Positions 12,695 to 25,078 of a stretch of 64,000 nt of DNA are shown piece after piece (within the stretch, counting starts at the first letter, position 1; each line of letters starts with the position of its first letter). This stretch comes from Scleromitrula shiraiana (Eukaryota > Ascomycota > Leotiomycetes > Helotiales > Sclerotiniaceae). The notes beneath the pieces were generated by a model. It had not been told where the DNA came from. It searched no databases and saw nothing but the letters and a program-made list of their open reading frames with translations. Made by a program: the position numbers and the translations under genes. Where the stretch lies: contig JABELC010000013.1 in assembly GCA_028455995.1 (NCBI GenBank), positions 744,001 to 808,000 on the forward strand. The letters are read 5' to 3'.

Positions 12695-13693
12695 TCATAG
12701 TAACAGAGATGAGAGATGCATTCTAGTATCGCGTTCAGCAGCGGTAGAAGATTCGTTTCGAGGACTAATGGATCGAATAGGAGCCAGTTGAATAGGGCTT
12801 GGAGGGGCGGTTATAGGTTGAGCTCTTGGTGTTTGGTTATGATCTTGGTACTCTCGGTAATGTTGATCGCGAGGTGGAGATGGTGGTAATGAATAATGCT
12901 CAGCGCGTCGATATTGCACGCTTGGACCGCTATGAGACTTGAGATGATAATATTGCTCATGCTCTCGCTCGTTAAATAATGGTGATTGATGATCGTTTTC
13001 GCCAGGGTATATATTTGATCTACGTTGTAGTTGAGGAAGACTAGGCCTTCGGTTGTCAAGTCGATTAAATGAAAGCGGTGGTAGTTCTAATGAAGGCGAT
13101 GATGCTACTCGTGGAGAGATGGACAAGTTGGAGCCAGTGTCGGAAATCAAGGAAGGTGCACCATCTAATGATTCAACTCTTGATGTTTCGGATACTGATG
13201 GTGAAGGTAAAGGAGCGTGTATTCTCCTGGAGGAGAAAGCAGACGAGTGAACGTCAATATGTCGACTGGCAGAATGAACTGGGCGTGCAAATGAAAGAGT
13301 CTCCGTTTGTTCGTTAAAACCTAAAGGACTTCGTGAATGAGATGATGTCCTACGACGAAGCACCAAGCGACGTCGTCGATTCATACTCCCATTCCACCAA
13401 TTCTTAACGGCGTTATCGCTCCGACCTTGGAGTCTTCTGGCAATTTCGGCCCATCTCTTGCCCATTTCTCCAACCAACCTTTCGATCTGAAGTCCTTCCT
13501 CTGGACTGATAGGGTCGTGGTTTAACGATGGCTTGAGATTCTGATGATAGCGCTCTCGACATTGCTTCGGAGAGCGCGAACCTATGAGTTGTGCTATTCT
13601 AACCCAATTCAAAGCCCCTTGAGTATGAACAAGTTGTACCAAGTAGGCATCTTCAGCCGGCGACCAAGGCCCTCTTCGATGAGATGACGACAT
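12695..13693 (-). CDS. flbD: FlbD-type R2R3 Myb transcription factor (conidiation regulator)
   Basis: A single exon encodes 332 residues starting MSSSHRRGPWSPAEDAYL. Two Myb repeats cover about residues 6-54 and 60-105. The stretches RSPKQCRERYHQNLKPSLNH, EMGKRWAEIARRL and RSDNAVKNWWNGSMNR are hallmark FlbD sequence. The length is close to Aspergillus nidulans FlbD (about 314). After a basic stretch (RRRRLVLRRR) the C-terminal two thirds is Ser/Pro-rich and probably disordered. In aspergilli FlbD acts in the nucleus with FlbB to switch on brlA and asexual sporulation; the same role here is an inference from orthology. The ATG at 13693 is the natural start, since Myb homology begins six residues later. 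The gene stands alone, with 6.6 kb free downstream and 11.4 kb free upstream. Confidence 0.93.
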   Translation of the reverse strand: MSSSHRRGPWSPAEDAYLVQLVHTQGALNWVRIAQLIGSRSPKQCRERYHQNLKPSLNHDPISPEEGLQIERLVGEMGKRWAEIARRLQGRSDNAVKNWWNGSMNRRRRLVLRRRTSSHSRSPLGFNEQTETLSFARPVHSASRHIDVHSSAFSSRRIHAPLPSPSVSETSRVESLDGAPSLISDTGSNLSISPRVASSPSLELPPLSFNRLDNRRPSLPQLQRRSNIYPGENDHQSPLFNEREHEQYYHLKSHSGPSVQYRRAEHYSLPPSPPRDQHYREYQDHNQTPRAQPITAPPSPIQLAPIRSISPRNESSTAAERDTRMHLSSLLL

Positions 13694-15227
13694 TTGAAAG
13701 ATTGCTAAAGATTAGAAGGAATGACTGCAAGCCAAAGGCGATGATGGATTCGAAATAGACAATCCGTTCATCAAATGCAGAGCCAACTGAGAAATCAAGG
13801 GGCAAAGCCGCTCGATATAGAAAGTTCTGACCGACGAAATCCCCTTAGGATGAAATGGTGAAAAGATGTCACAAGAGCGGTCAAGATCGAGGTAGTTTGA
13901 AAGAGCTCAAGTGCACGGTTGGGCTGCGACCGAGTAGTGGATTCAAAAAACACGAGGGATCAGGATAGACAGTTGTACCTGAACGACCACGAGCTAACGG
14001 GTGCTCAACGACTGAAAGTGCCCGCGACTACCCTTATTATAGAGGCTACGCTCGGTGCTGTACTTGGTCCTTGGACAATTAGATGTTACAAGTGGAGATG
14101 CGCTAGGAAGTTGTTGTGGTTTCTGTTGTTGAAAGCTCACAATGACTTCAATCTAGACTTGTGATGGCGGCAGTGGCGGGGTTGTAAATGATTTTTTGGG
14201 GAGGATGATGGATGACCCTTTCAAGAACAGACAGTTATAGCTTGCGCTAAGATAGTCTGTGACCGAGTAATGCTTTGAGTACGCTAAGATGTATGAGTCG
14301 TGTAATCGTTTTTTTATCTTTTAAAACGAAGTAAAAACTTTAGCTGGACGATGATGATGATGATGTTGATGGTGTTTAAAGATGAGTTGAAAAGTTTGAG
14401 ATCAGATGAGGTGATATAAAGATGTTGAAATAAGAAAGACAATCGGGCTTGAAATGGGGCTTATGTCTTTAAACAAGTCGGCGATGGGGAAAGTATGACA
14501 GTAGTGATATACATTGACCAAGGTAGCCAGAAACGTAGGGATGTGACGAAAACATTTATTGGCGGGCGACAACGATCAAGCATGTAGCAGGGGGCACAAT
14601 AAGGATGCCTTCTTTTCTTTCTAGGGAGGGTTGTGGTGTGGGTTGAAGGTAGCACGGATCCTGTGCAGCGTAGGTTTTTCGATCGGACAAACGTAGGGTA
14701 GGGGAATTTCAGATTCTTGGGTTAATAGATGGGTAGTGGATATGTGGTGGAGAAGGGATAAGTAAAAAAGGTGTGGTATGGGTATGGGTTAGGACAAGGG
14801 TCATATGTATGGGGGTATGGGTATTTTGAGTAGCGGGGATGTGAAGAGAAGGTGGTCAGTGGATGTTGTATTGTGATGAAAAGGGTGGTATGGGTGTGAT
14901 GATTGATGATGATGATGATGAGGTGGATGGGTATTGAGAGAGATCTGTAAGTATTTGGTAATGTAATACTTCAATGGAAGTAGTAAAGTAAATAATTGGG
15001 TGGTTTGAACAAACCTTGGAGGGAGCATTCGTCTCGTCCCGCTTTCTTGTCTTGTTCTAAGAACTCTCGAACCTAGAAAACGTGTGAAAAAGTTTGAAAT
15101 ATAGGTGATATGTGGTGATATGGTAATAGTTGAATGGTTTTGTCTTAGTTATACCTCTACATTGAGACATAAAAGTCACTAGTATTTCTTAAAAGAGTAA
15201 CACTCATACATATATTCATACATATAT

Positions 15228-15301
<74 letters not shown>

Positions 15302-15501
15302 AATTGTAAAAGATCCTCGTTGGCGTTGCGGGAGGGCTTCTGCACAATACCAATCTTTCGGGTCGTTGACTTTTCAATTCTTTGCTTTGCTTATTATTAC
15401 TCACCTTAGCACTTTTATTACTCTCTTGTACCGTATGTACTAGTAGTATATTTTTTTGTTCCATCAATAGATTATTTTCCCAGTATTTTACAGACAAAAT
15501 A
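13694..15501. other. Upstream region and probable leader of flbD
   Basis: No gene is supportable. On the minus strand this is the upstream side of flbD. It has several ATG-started short frames (for example 14461-14655) that would act as upstream ORFs if the leader is long, as is usual for fungal developmental regulators. GATGAT and ATGG-rich simple sequence is common. The transcription start cannot be placed. Confidence 0.45.
15228..15301. repeat. Compound TGA / TTGA microsatellite
   Basis: About 12 TGA units run directly into about 10 TTGA units. The second motif is the first with one added T, which suggests growth from a slipped unit. Confidence 0.9.
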
Positions 15502-15859
15502 GTAGATACTAGTAGATAGATAAGCTTAACCTTTTTAGAGTAGAGCTAAACCAAATTAAGAGTAGATAATATTAAGCCTAATTCATCTTCATATGTTTTT
15601 TTTAATAGAGATTTCAAGTTATAAAAGGCTAATAGATATCTAAATATTGATTAGGATGCAACTTTACTAGGTAAGTTTCGGTTTAGCTGTGCAAATTTAT
15701 ACGAATTTTGATTTTAGTCTTTGTATAAACTTTAAAGTTAATTTTATTTTATTTGATTTTCAAGTTTATTTTATTTAATGTTTAAAACTGCTAATTAATT
15801 CTACCTCTATACCCTTTTAAGTAGATTTTTATCCACTATTCTATTCTACTAGTATCTAC
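15502..15859. mobile_element. AT-rich segment bounded by 15-bp inverted repeats (possible decayed MITE)
   Basis: GTAGATACTAGTAGA at 15502-15516 is repeated inverted at 15845-15859. The interior is strongly AT-rich, with many TA steps and no open frame, unlike the flanks. The arms themselves contain the palindrome TACTAGTA, and TAGTAGA words are common microsatellite sequence nearby (16060-16105), so the pairing could be chance. No clear target-site duplication was found. A repeat-induced-mutation relic is an alternative. Confidence 0.3.
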
Positions 15860-17221
15860 AAAATATTGCGAAAATACTCTAATAAAATCCATGTCCGAGT
15901 CATTTCGTCTTTTCTTGAATGGTAATCAAAAATATGTAAAGTTGACTTATCTTGGGGGTTAGAATGTGATACATCTGTGGTATACCTAAGGTAACTTGAA
16001 AGCTATAAAGTTATATGGGAAAGATGTACAAAATGACGGTACAATATGTAGGGTAAGGTAAGTCAATAGTAGATAGTAGATAGATAGTAGATAGTAGATA
16101 GTAGTACTCAAATACCCTAGGTACCCGCAATAATGTGTCCGTTAATAACTAGGACTAGGATCTTGCGAGTCGAGTGATACCCGACCTTCTTTTTCCATTG
16201 CCCCTTCCCCTTGCCTCAGACTCCAGCTTTCTTCTTCTTCCCTTGAAACCTGGGCATGACAATGTTGATACTATAGAGATGAGATTCCAAGAGTAAAGAA
16301 ACATACATACATACATACATACATACATATTCCGTACAGGATTTGGTACAATACTTCAACAGAACCGACAAGAAAAGAAAAGAAAAAAAAAGAAGCCAAG
16401 GGAGGACTAAATCAAAAAAGATTGAAAAGAAAAAACTCTTAACACATATATGCTCGCTAGGTAATCCTTTCTAAGTAATGGGGATCTGGTGTTTGAAATA
16501 ATTCAATATAAAATGTCCCCCAGATTGGTCTAGGTTTCATTATTTATTTTCCAGATGTCGTAGATTTAAGTCTTTTCTTCCCAAACCTAATCCTAATTCC
16601 GCACTTGATTCATTGTTGATGATTGCATGGCATGACATACATATCATGGGATTTATTAGAAGGAAAGAGAATACCGGTGATTTCGATCGATTCTTCTAAA
16701 AATCCTATCCAACTACTGTATGGAACATTTCTATTTCTGATTCTATTTCTATCTTATCATGAATCCCATGATCATTCATCATCGTTGTCATCATCGTTGT
16801 CATCATTATCAATGCTAATTGATCTAGAACTATTGATTGATTCAAACTAAACTCCAGCTTTCAGATGTTTGTTGCCTCCTCCTTCTTTCTTAACCTCCAA
16901 GCTGTTCCTGATCTCATTCTCATTCTCATTCTCATACAATATAATAGTATAATAGTATAGTACACAATATATTTCCTTATAAACAGTTTCAAAGCTATTT
17001 TTTAAGCTGAGAGATGGCGTTTAATGTAACGCAACGGTTCGTGGACGAAAGAAGATCAACGCTTTGGGCTGTGGAACCGTTCCGAAGACAGCTGAAAATT
17101 AAAATAAATAATTTATTATTTTTCTTCTTATTATTTTTATTTCCTTATTATTACTACTACTTCGTATACTCTCTCTTACATACTCCACATCATATAAAAG
17201 ATACCTAATAGATACTTGGAT
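15860..17221. other. Gene-free spacer with simple repeats
   Basis: No gene seen. It holds a TAGTAGA array near 16060-16105, a CATA array near 16300-16328, A-rich tracts near 16370-16440 and short meaningless open frames. Confidence 0.5.
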
Positions 17222-17480
17222 TACCGTATAATCTCAACAAACTGAGGTTTACCCAGTTCTGATGATCGAACTTATTATTAACAAAGCGCCCCCCTTCGAT
17301 CGCTAACCATACCCAAAACAGCAAAAAAAAGTTCCAATTTTTTAACTTTATAACGAATCAAAATCTATCCACTTTATCAATTTTTCTAATCAGATTTTCA
17401 GAATTCGGCGGATATACTATTCTGAATTGAGCTTAGAAAGAGAAGAGGCATAAACCTCAGTTTGTTGAGATTATATGGTA
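17222..17480. mobile_element. 255-bp MITE with 28-bp terminal inverted repeats and TA target duplication
   Basis: The left arm at 17224-17251 (starting CCGTATAATCTCAACAAACT) and the right arm at 17451-17478 are inverted copies with one mismatch in 28. Both are flanked by TA (17222-17223 and 17479-17480). The interior of about 200 bp is AT-rich and non-coding. Short length, no transposase and a TA duplication fit a non-autonomous Tc1/mariner-type element. The near-identical arms argue for a fairly recent insertion. The family name is unknown to me and no second copy was found in this window. Confidence 0.85.
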
Positions 17481-18853
17481 TTGCGCTATCTCGCTATCGT
17501 ACCTAATAAGTACCCGTGGAGAGTCCGTCCGAGAGTTGGACCCAACTGGGTAAATGGATGGTCATGTGGTTGAGGCTTAAGGGCTTAAGGGCTTAAGGGG
17601 AGACCGGCGACCCCTTCAACTACCTAGGTACTTGTCGCAGATGTAGATCAATCTCAATCTATTAACTTTAAATTGATGAGATTTCTCAGATTACTTTTTT
17701 TGCCCCCCCCCCCCAAGGCCCAGTTCGCTCACTTCGCAGGACCACCTAGGTCCTAGGTGGGTATCAGTAGATCAGTCAACTAATTCGAATGAGGAAATAA
17801 AAAACGAAAATATGATGCAAAGCAAAAGGAGGTACTTATTAGCTACATATCCGTATCGTTTTTTCCGTCCAGGGTTAATTTTTTATACCGGTCGGTATAC
17901 CCAAAAATACCTTACGGAATATCTTCACTTTTTTTTCCCTTCCTCAAAGCTCAAGGTTTCTTTCCTTTTTTCTAGGCATCTCGATTCTTTTTTATTCCCA
18001 TGGATATTTCCCCGGAACCAATCAAACCATCGTCGAAACCCGAATATCTACCTTGTTCCTCATTGCCTTATATTCCTTGTCGAAAGCGTGTCCACCCTGC
18101 TGAACATCTTTTCTTGGGTATCAAATCATTATTTCATTTCCCACACCTCACCATACGGAACGCATACCCTCTTACGCCTATGAATCAATCCGTCCGCTCA
18201 TTTCGCTCAATTTGTGTTACACATATTGCTGCTGCAGTAGCAACCAGCTAACCAGTGAATTTACTTGGCCTTGGCTTTTGGTTTGCCCTGCCGTTTTTCC
18301 CCCTTCCCCTCAGCTTCTGGAAGAATTATAATATATATGATCTGATTATCTGAATAGAGTAAAACGGTGCGCATTGATCTGTTCGCGCCGCGCCCATTCA
18401 ATCGGTAAGAAACAGTGCGGTTCATGTTTTTCTTTTGAGGCTTGCCAATACCAATGCCATGTGGTTATCATGCCTTGTGCCGTTCATATTTCCCCCCGAT
18501 ATCCTATTTTTATATCCTCATGGAAACGCCATCATCGTGTTTAGAATCATTGAGGCCTTGGGTTTATTGAAATTTCATGTATCTTTCATGCATATCATAC
18601 ACAAAAAATATACCTAGGTAATTACCTGATCTTTGTTTTTGCTGTTCTCTTCAGCCACTACAGCCATTTCATTCTCCGGACCCGTCGTACAGCTCTCTGG
18701 GCTTTCCCCGGGACGTACCTACTCTAGGAACAGGAAAACGAAGGGAAAGGAAACGTATGTATGTACATCTACTGTTGTATCAATGTAACAACATTATCTA
18801 TCAATCAATACTTGGAAACCATCCCATCCCATGACTTCCATCACAACCACATC

Positions 18854-18855
<2 letters not shown>

Positions 18856-18875
<20 letters not shown>
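18856..18875. repeat. Poly-C tract of 20 followed by poly-A
   Basis: Twenty consecutive C residues are followed by nine A residues. The length may be uncertain in the assembly. Confidence 0.85.
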
Positions 18876-18884
<9 letters not shown>

Positions 18885-19404
18885 CAATAACAATAAAAAA
18901 ACAGCCCGCCCGCACCCCCCTGGTTTGGGGACATAACATTGGGATCTTCCCTTCGGGACTCGGGAGGGAATGCTGATCTGCGGTGTCATTGTTATTTATT
19001 TCCTGGGTGTGGGCAGTAGGCTCGTATATTGATTGATATTTGTCTATCGTATCGTATCGTACGCTCACGTTCTTCGTTTCGGCGATCCAATTTAATCTAA
19101 TCTAATATACTATCCATACATACATACATACATATATACATGTAATTGCAATCCCAATTATACGAAAGCCATACACACATTACATACATTACATACCTAT
19201 ATATCTTATAGATAGCGAGCGGCAGAAGAGTAAACCGATAATGAATGAATGGAATGGCGCCCCCAGACTTTCTCGGGGATCATTAGAATTTCTTGTGTTC
19301 AGCTTACTTACTTGCTTGTCTGCCGGGAAACCAACTCTCTCTCTTTCTCTAGCATTTTTATATAGATAGAAATCGATTCAATATACGGTAATCAATCTCT
19401 GTAC

Positions 19405-19435
<31 letters not shown>

Positions 19436-19700
19436 GTCATCTAATCTATCTTTTTCGAACGGGACACGAAATCGAATTGAATAAAATATAAGAAGAAAAT
19501 AAAAAGACCCCAATGAGTAACCAATCAAAATCTCCAATATCTAATCTGATCGATTGATTAAGAAATCCCTTCCTCCCTCCCCCTTCCGTTACCGATATAT
19601 GCCCCCATCTATCTTCCCATCACCAAAACAGAGACAAGAATATGCAATGCAGCACCAAACACATCTCCATCCAAGTATCATACATACCTAAATACTCCAG

Positions 19701-19735
19701 TCTTGTCTTGTCTTGTCTTGTCTTGTCTTGTCTTT
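19701..19735. repeat. TCTTG pentanucleotide microsatellite
   Basis: Six perfect TCTTG units, then a degenerate one. Confidence 0.9.
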
Positions 19736-22700
19736 TCTTGTGCTGTGTCCACATCGCCGTCGGTTGGTTAGTCGTCGTACAACCTAGCACACGGACGGTA
19801 CCCCTCAACCTTACTGCTGGATCCGGCTAGCTGCAGGTATCCCGATTTTAGCTTCTTTTAGAATAGAACTACTACGGCATATATGTGTACCGTATCATGG
19901 TTTATTTTGCTTCGTCTTGCTTTCTTCGTACTACATGTGTACAGTGTTAATGGGGGATGGATGAATGAATGAATGAATGGATGAATGGGTACAGGTACAG
20001 GTACAACGGTTTGGTTGGGGGAGTTGTTCGGTATCCTATTATTTCTTTTGAAATTTGCATGTATGTTGTTCTTCTTGCGGTTGATTGGGGTTGGGATTAG
20101 AGAGATGGGATGGGGTGGTTATCTAATCTCATCATATCTGATTTCTCTTAATGGATAGATGGGTGTGAAAAGCAAAATATCTATGAGAAGGATCTTCATA
20201 GATCTTTCGCTTCTGTTGTTATGTACGTATCGTATCGTATCTCCGTATGTTATATACCTTGCTTGAGATCTAGCTCTAGGGAGGTAGATCAACTTAATCA
20301 CATCCCAATCCTATCATATCATATCACATCAGATCTTAAGAAACTACCCACCTCTCTTCCAAGAGTTCAAGTACCATCCCCTTCACGTCAGAACCATAAA
20401 TACAAGATACCATAAAACAAAATGAAATAAAATAAACCTCCCACCCCATGCATATACGTATCACAACATCCTTCCAAAAATATCCCCCAAAAACACATCC
20501 ATCCATTCTCACCTCACTCACGCTTACAAGAAGAGAAGACCTACAAAAAAAATACAATACAATACAATACAATACACAAGCCCGACCCGATATTTTGGAT
20601 CAAACAATAAACGGGCGGGTGAACAGGGTGCAGGGTGACAGTTACAGTTACAGTTACACTTACGTGCAGACGATCATCATAATCATAATCATAATTATAA
20701 TCATAATCATAATCACAATAACAATAACAATAATAATTGAGGCTTGAACATCGCATGGTTCTGGTCGCCGACTTCTGTATGTATGTACAGGTACAGGGGT
20801 ATGGTATAGTGTGGTATCCCTGTCGTTATTACTAGGCCCGGGCAGGCTACGGCAGGGGGTGGACGTTGGGAATTGGGGTCTCCACTGTGTTGCTTGCTTT
20901 CGATTCGATACGGTATGGTATGGATGATTGTTTATGATGTCGTGTATTTTCTTCTTTTTCCTTCTTCTGTTGTTGTTGTTGTTGTTGTTATTGTTCTCCA
21001 GGGCTAATCTTATATTGTATTGTATATAGAGCTATCTCCTATATTGCTTGTTTGGGATAAAGTAAAATGAAATGAAATGATATGAAGAATTATATGTATA
21101 TAGAATTCTATATATAGAAAATCAGCAATTTCCATTATTTCAATTCCATTCTCAATTTTGTACTTGGGTAAACCTAAAGTCATGTTATCTATTTCCTTTC
21201 CTTCCCTTCTCTTCTGTACTATACTGTATGTGCTGTGTACAAGTAACATATAAAACCCGAGAGGACGGACGGAAATTTATAACCCCCAGGCAAATATACA
21301 TATATACCTAGGTAAATAATAAATACAATAGTATGTAGATGATGAAGCGGCACGCGAGCAACACAACGACGGAACGCAACGCAGGGCAACGCAGTAGGGA
21401 GGATGGAACGGAAACGCACATCATCTATACTCCGTGCATCATACATATAGGCAATCAAAAAATGCCGCAAAACACATATAGTAATTCATTCCCCTTTGGC
21501 TTTCTCTTTCCTTGAAAATTCCGAGGTATTAGCGAAAGATTTTCTGCAAGTCGTCAGATAAAGCAGATATATTTTCTTCTTGCTCGTGTCTCTGGTCCAT
21601 TCTTGTCCAACCAATCTTCGATGATCGATCGATATTGCTGGGTCAATGGCTTGCCTTTTCCAAGATTTTTTTTGTTTACTTTTTAGGGATTTGACTTTAT
21701 GATTTGCTCCGGGTGGAAGGGGCGCCGAACGAACGAAACGATATATCAACCAGGGTTGGAGGCGCAGGTAAGGATGATGTACAATGATTTTCACAAGGTT
21801 CATGTAAGAGATTCTTGCATCGTCGCGAAGCCCAGAAGGATTCCTCGCTGGTTGATTGGAGAGTGAAATTTTTGGGTGTGAAAGATAATATCGTTTTATA
21901 TAGATGAATCGGTTTCAGATTTTCTGATGGTTTGTAGTAATTGGTGGGCAGGTTTTCCATTTTGCGTTCTGTCTTTTTTTACCCTTGATTGGTTTCCAAT
22001 ACAGTAGATGAGATCGCCGTTGACAGTTGAAGAAACGCATGATAATATTTTCAATATAATGACACATCATTGTTATATACGCATAGATTTCAGATCCGAA
22101 CTTAGGTAAGGAAAATTCAATAGCCCTCTTTTGAGACCAATCGCAAGAGAAACAAAACCCAATCACAACCGACTACGACATGATCTACGGGCACTTGCTC
22201 TTTCGTTGTGGAGGTCTATAGTGGATAGCAAATAGATTATTTGGAATATTACCTTGTAACGTTGCTGTCATGAACAAGACCAAAAAAAAGACTCTATTCA
22301 GATATCATCCTTGCTCCTCCATAAAAGGGAAGACCCATTTACGCATCTGGAAAACGTTCACTAGTTGCGGTGCCAGCTGTCAAAGCTAGGATACTAACCT
22401 AGCCTACCAAGCCAAATTATGGGAACATACCGATGGCGTAGGTGCACCTGCTGTAGTGGAAAGATGGGGGCAAATATTTTGAAAAGGTTTCGTTTCAGCG
22501 TTAAGCATAAAAAAAGGTTCAATGAATGCTCGCTCCCTTCAGGGGTTTTCCAAAACATTACTCTATTCTATTGAACCTTTGGATCCATCAAAATATTGAA
22601 TATTGTAAGTAGATTCAAGAGAGTCCCGATTTACTTCTCTCGTGAATGTTATATGATGTATACCTTGTTCCTTGGTATGTAAGGAACACCGTTGTGCTGT

Positions 22701-23690
22701 ACAAACAAAAGTTTCAGAATATTAGAAGGGGTAGAATAGGCATCAGCATTAATTGAAACCCCTTGAACATATTTCCAAGGATCAGACTTTTGCCTCTCAG
22801 CATATGCATCTATATCTATATCTGAATCAACACCCTTCATGGTACTATTTTTGGTGACTATGAGATATGCGAGAACAGAGCATATACGATAGAGTGGAGT
22901 TTCGAAAGGATTCCAACTCTTGGAGGCTCGAGAATCTTTTGAGACTGGAACGATTTTCTTGTGACATTCATCATTTCATCATCCATGGCGTTTCCGTATT
23001 CGTTCTTGAGATATTTCATCGCTAAGAAACGAGAAAGTTGCGCCCGGCACCATACTGAATGTGCAGGTGCTGCCCATTGCTTTCTCAATGTGGAGAATTG
23101 ATGATGAACACGGAATGTCCGTGAAGTACGAAGTAATGAAGTTGAGATATTTATGGGGCATTATATATTGATCTTCAGATTGTGAGTCTCGCCTTGATAG
23201 GGTGGAGACGTTTCTTTTTTACGATGCCCCCCCTGATGGCCCCTGATGGCCTTACCCCCTTGTGACTTTGGAAACTTAACAAGGTGGGCACGGTTGAAGT
23301 AGACGTGGTAATGTAGTAGATATCTGTCCATCGAAAAGTCCGACGAAGTATCCGAATCTTGGATTCGCATCTTTTACTTTGTTTGATATACCTCGTAGTT
23401 GACAAGGTAAGGTAAATCATCTTGGGGCAAAGATCACACAAGCAAGGGCTCGATGATATATATATACATATATATATTTTTCATTTTTGTTAGAAACGAT
23501 TTTTAATAATATAACCTCATGAGTATGAATGTACTAGGAACGGCTCTTACCCTTGTTTTGACCGGCCTTTTCAAGGTTATCTTGGCTTTAAACCTTTTTT
23601 GTTAATAATTGGCGAATTTCATGAATGAGGCGTTGCGTACTTCCGTAAAGAGGCGAGTATCTTGAGGCTTCCATATTATGATCATCAGTC

Positions 23691-23754
23691 AGCAATCAGC
23701 AATCAGTTAATTAGCAATCAGCAATTAGCAATTAGCAATCAGCAATCAGCAATC
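23691..23754. repeat. AGCAATC heptamer array
   Basis: Eight units of AGCAATC or AGCAATT, interrupted once by a degenerate unit with one extra base. A second heptamer array with a different sequence lies at 36176-36218. Confidence 0.85.
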
Positions 23755-25078
23755 ATCATCGTCTTATCACTAGAATCACAATTCAATAAGGCCGTACAAA
23801 AAAGAAAAAAAGAAAAAGAAAAAAACCGTGCGAACATTTGAAGTTTCTAAACATAAAAAAGTTCAAAATAGTTCACAAGTTAATGCTATTAGATACTCGT
23901 TGACTCCTTCATCTGACCACTCTTGGCAAATTTCATCACTCATCTCCTTGAATTCTGATTCGACTCTTTATTGCAAGAACGTGTACATTTGGAACCGGTG
24001 TGGCTAATAAATGTGATGCTTACCTACATAATACATATAATACATACCCGTCTGCAATAATGTACAGCTTTAAGCTGCCATGTGAAATTATTGAGGCCGT
24101 TATACTTCACCTTCATTGGTCACCTCGACAAAATGATATATGTGACCGAGGCTGACCTCGCAGTTACGGTAGCATTGAAAATCCCGAAAGGGTCTAGAAG
24201 TGCGAAACACAAACGGTAAGGCGGAAAGGATCTACGAAAGCCTTTGGACTCGCCAATCTACATCTGCAATCTAACTTCTATAACGGGTTCTAAAATAAAA
24301 CCTTCGGAGAATCAAATCCACGAGGTCAACCCGACGGGAGGATGCATAATACTTGATCTTAGCCGCTTCATCGCTCAAAACCCCACAAAATTCGAATGAC
24401 TGCTGATTATTCTCACGTTTTATTATATTTTTAAATGATTTAATTTATGATATATCGCAAGATAATTATTATTTGGCGTTTAGAACGGTAAATGCTTAAA
24501 ATTTCATGCTGTTCAACGTTATTAGTTGATGTAAGTTTTACGAATATAAAAAAAAGGGATCATGAATTCTAGTACCTTACTTACATTTGCAGACCTACTT
24601 GCATTAAGTTGCATGTTACTAGTGGCAACATAGTAACTTTTATCTCTAGAGTATCATGCTATTAATGACATTCAATATTGATATAGTTTCTTCTTTCTAA
24701 TGTATCTTTCAATATTATAGATCTGGATAATTAAATTTGAGCGAACATCTAGTGTGGTGATGTCGGGGACCTGTAAAAGTTCTATGTCCGTGTCCGCTGG
24801 TCGCCGACCTACTTCGAGCACCCAAAATATTCAGATATTTTTTCTATTGACACTACTTTATCCCGAGATTTATGGTTTCTTTTTTTCGGGGGTGAACATA
24901 CAGTGTACATATCTATATTATGTTCTTAAGATAGAGGGAGCAGTAATCATTTGTACCCCATATGTACACTAGTAGCTGTTGCCCAGTATTATAGTAGAAC
25001 GAACTCCTTTGCGCAATATAGGTAACCCAAGTAGATACGGTAGCAAACATAGTATCTCCAAAAGCCAAACCATCACAC

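Larger units (their letters stand above)
17481..25078. other. 7.6-kb gene-free spacer
   Basis: No gene is supportable on either strand. The region contains homopolymer C tracts (17703-17714 and 18856-18875), many microsatellites, three TACCTAGGTA palindromes with the first at 17621, an 11-bp inverted repeat pair (22513-22523 and 22570-22580), a heptamer array (23691-23754) and an isolated 14-bp match to U2 snRNA (about 24350-24363, minus strand). Minus-strand frames at 22649-23441 look mildly protein-like but could not be spliced into one reading frame. Confidence 0.5.

Noticed and set aside
22649..23441. Possible minus-strand spliced gene from three neighbouring frames
   Set aside because: Pieces look mildly protein-like, but the splice pairs tested did not keep frame and no family was recognised.
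23691..23754. CRISPR-like spaced repeat
   Set aside because: Units are directly adjacent heptamers with no spacers; this is a microsatellite in a eukaryotic genome.
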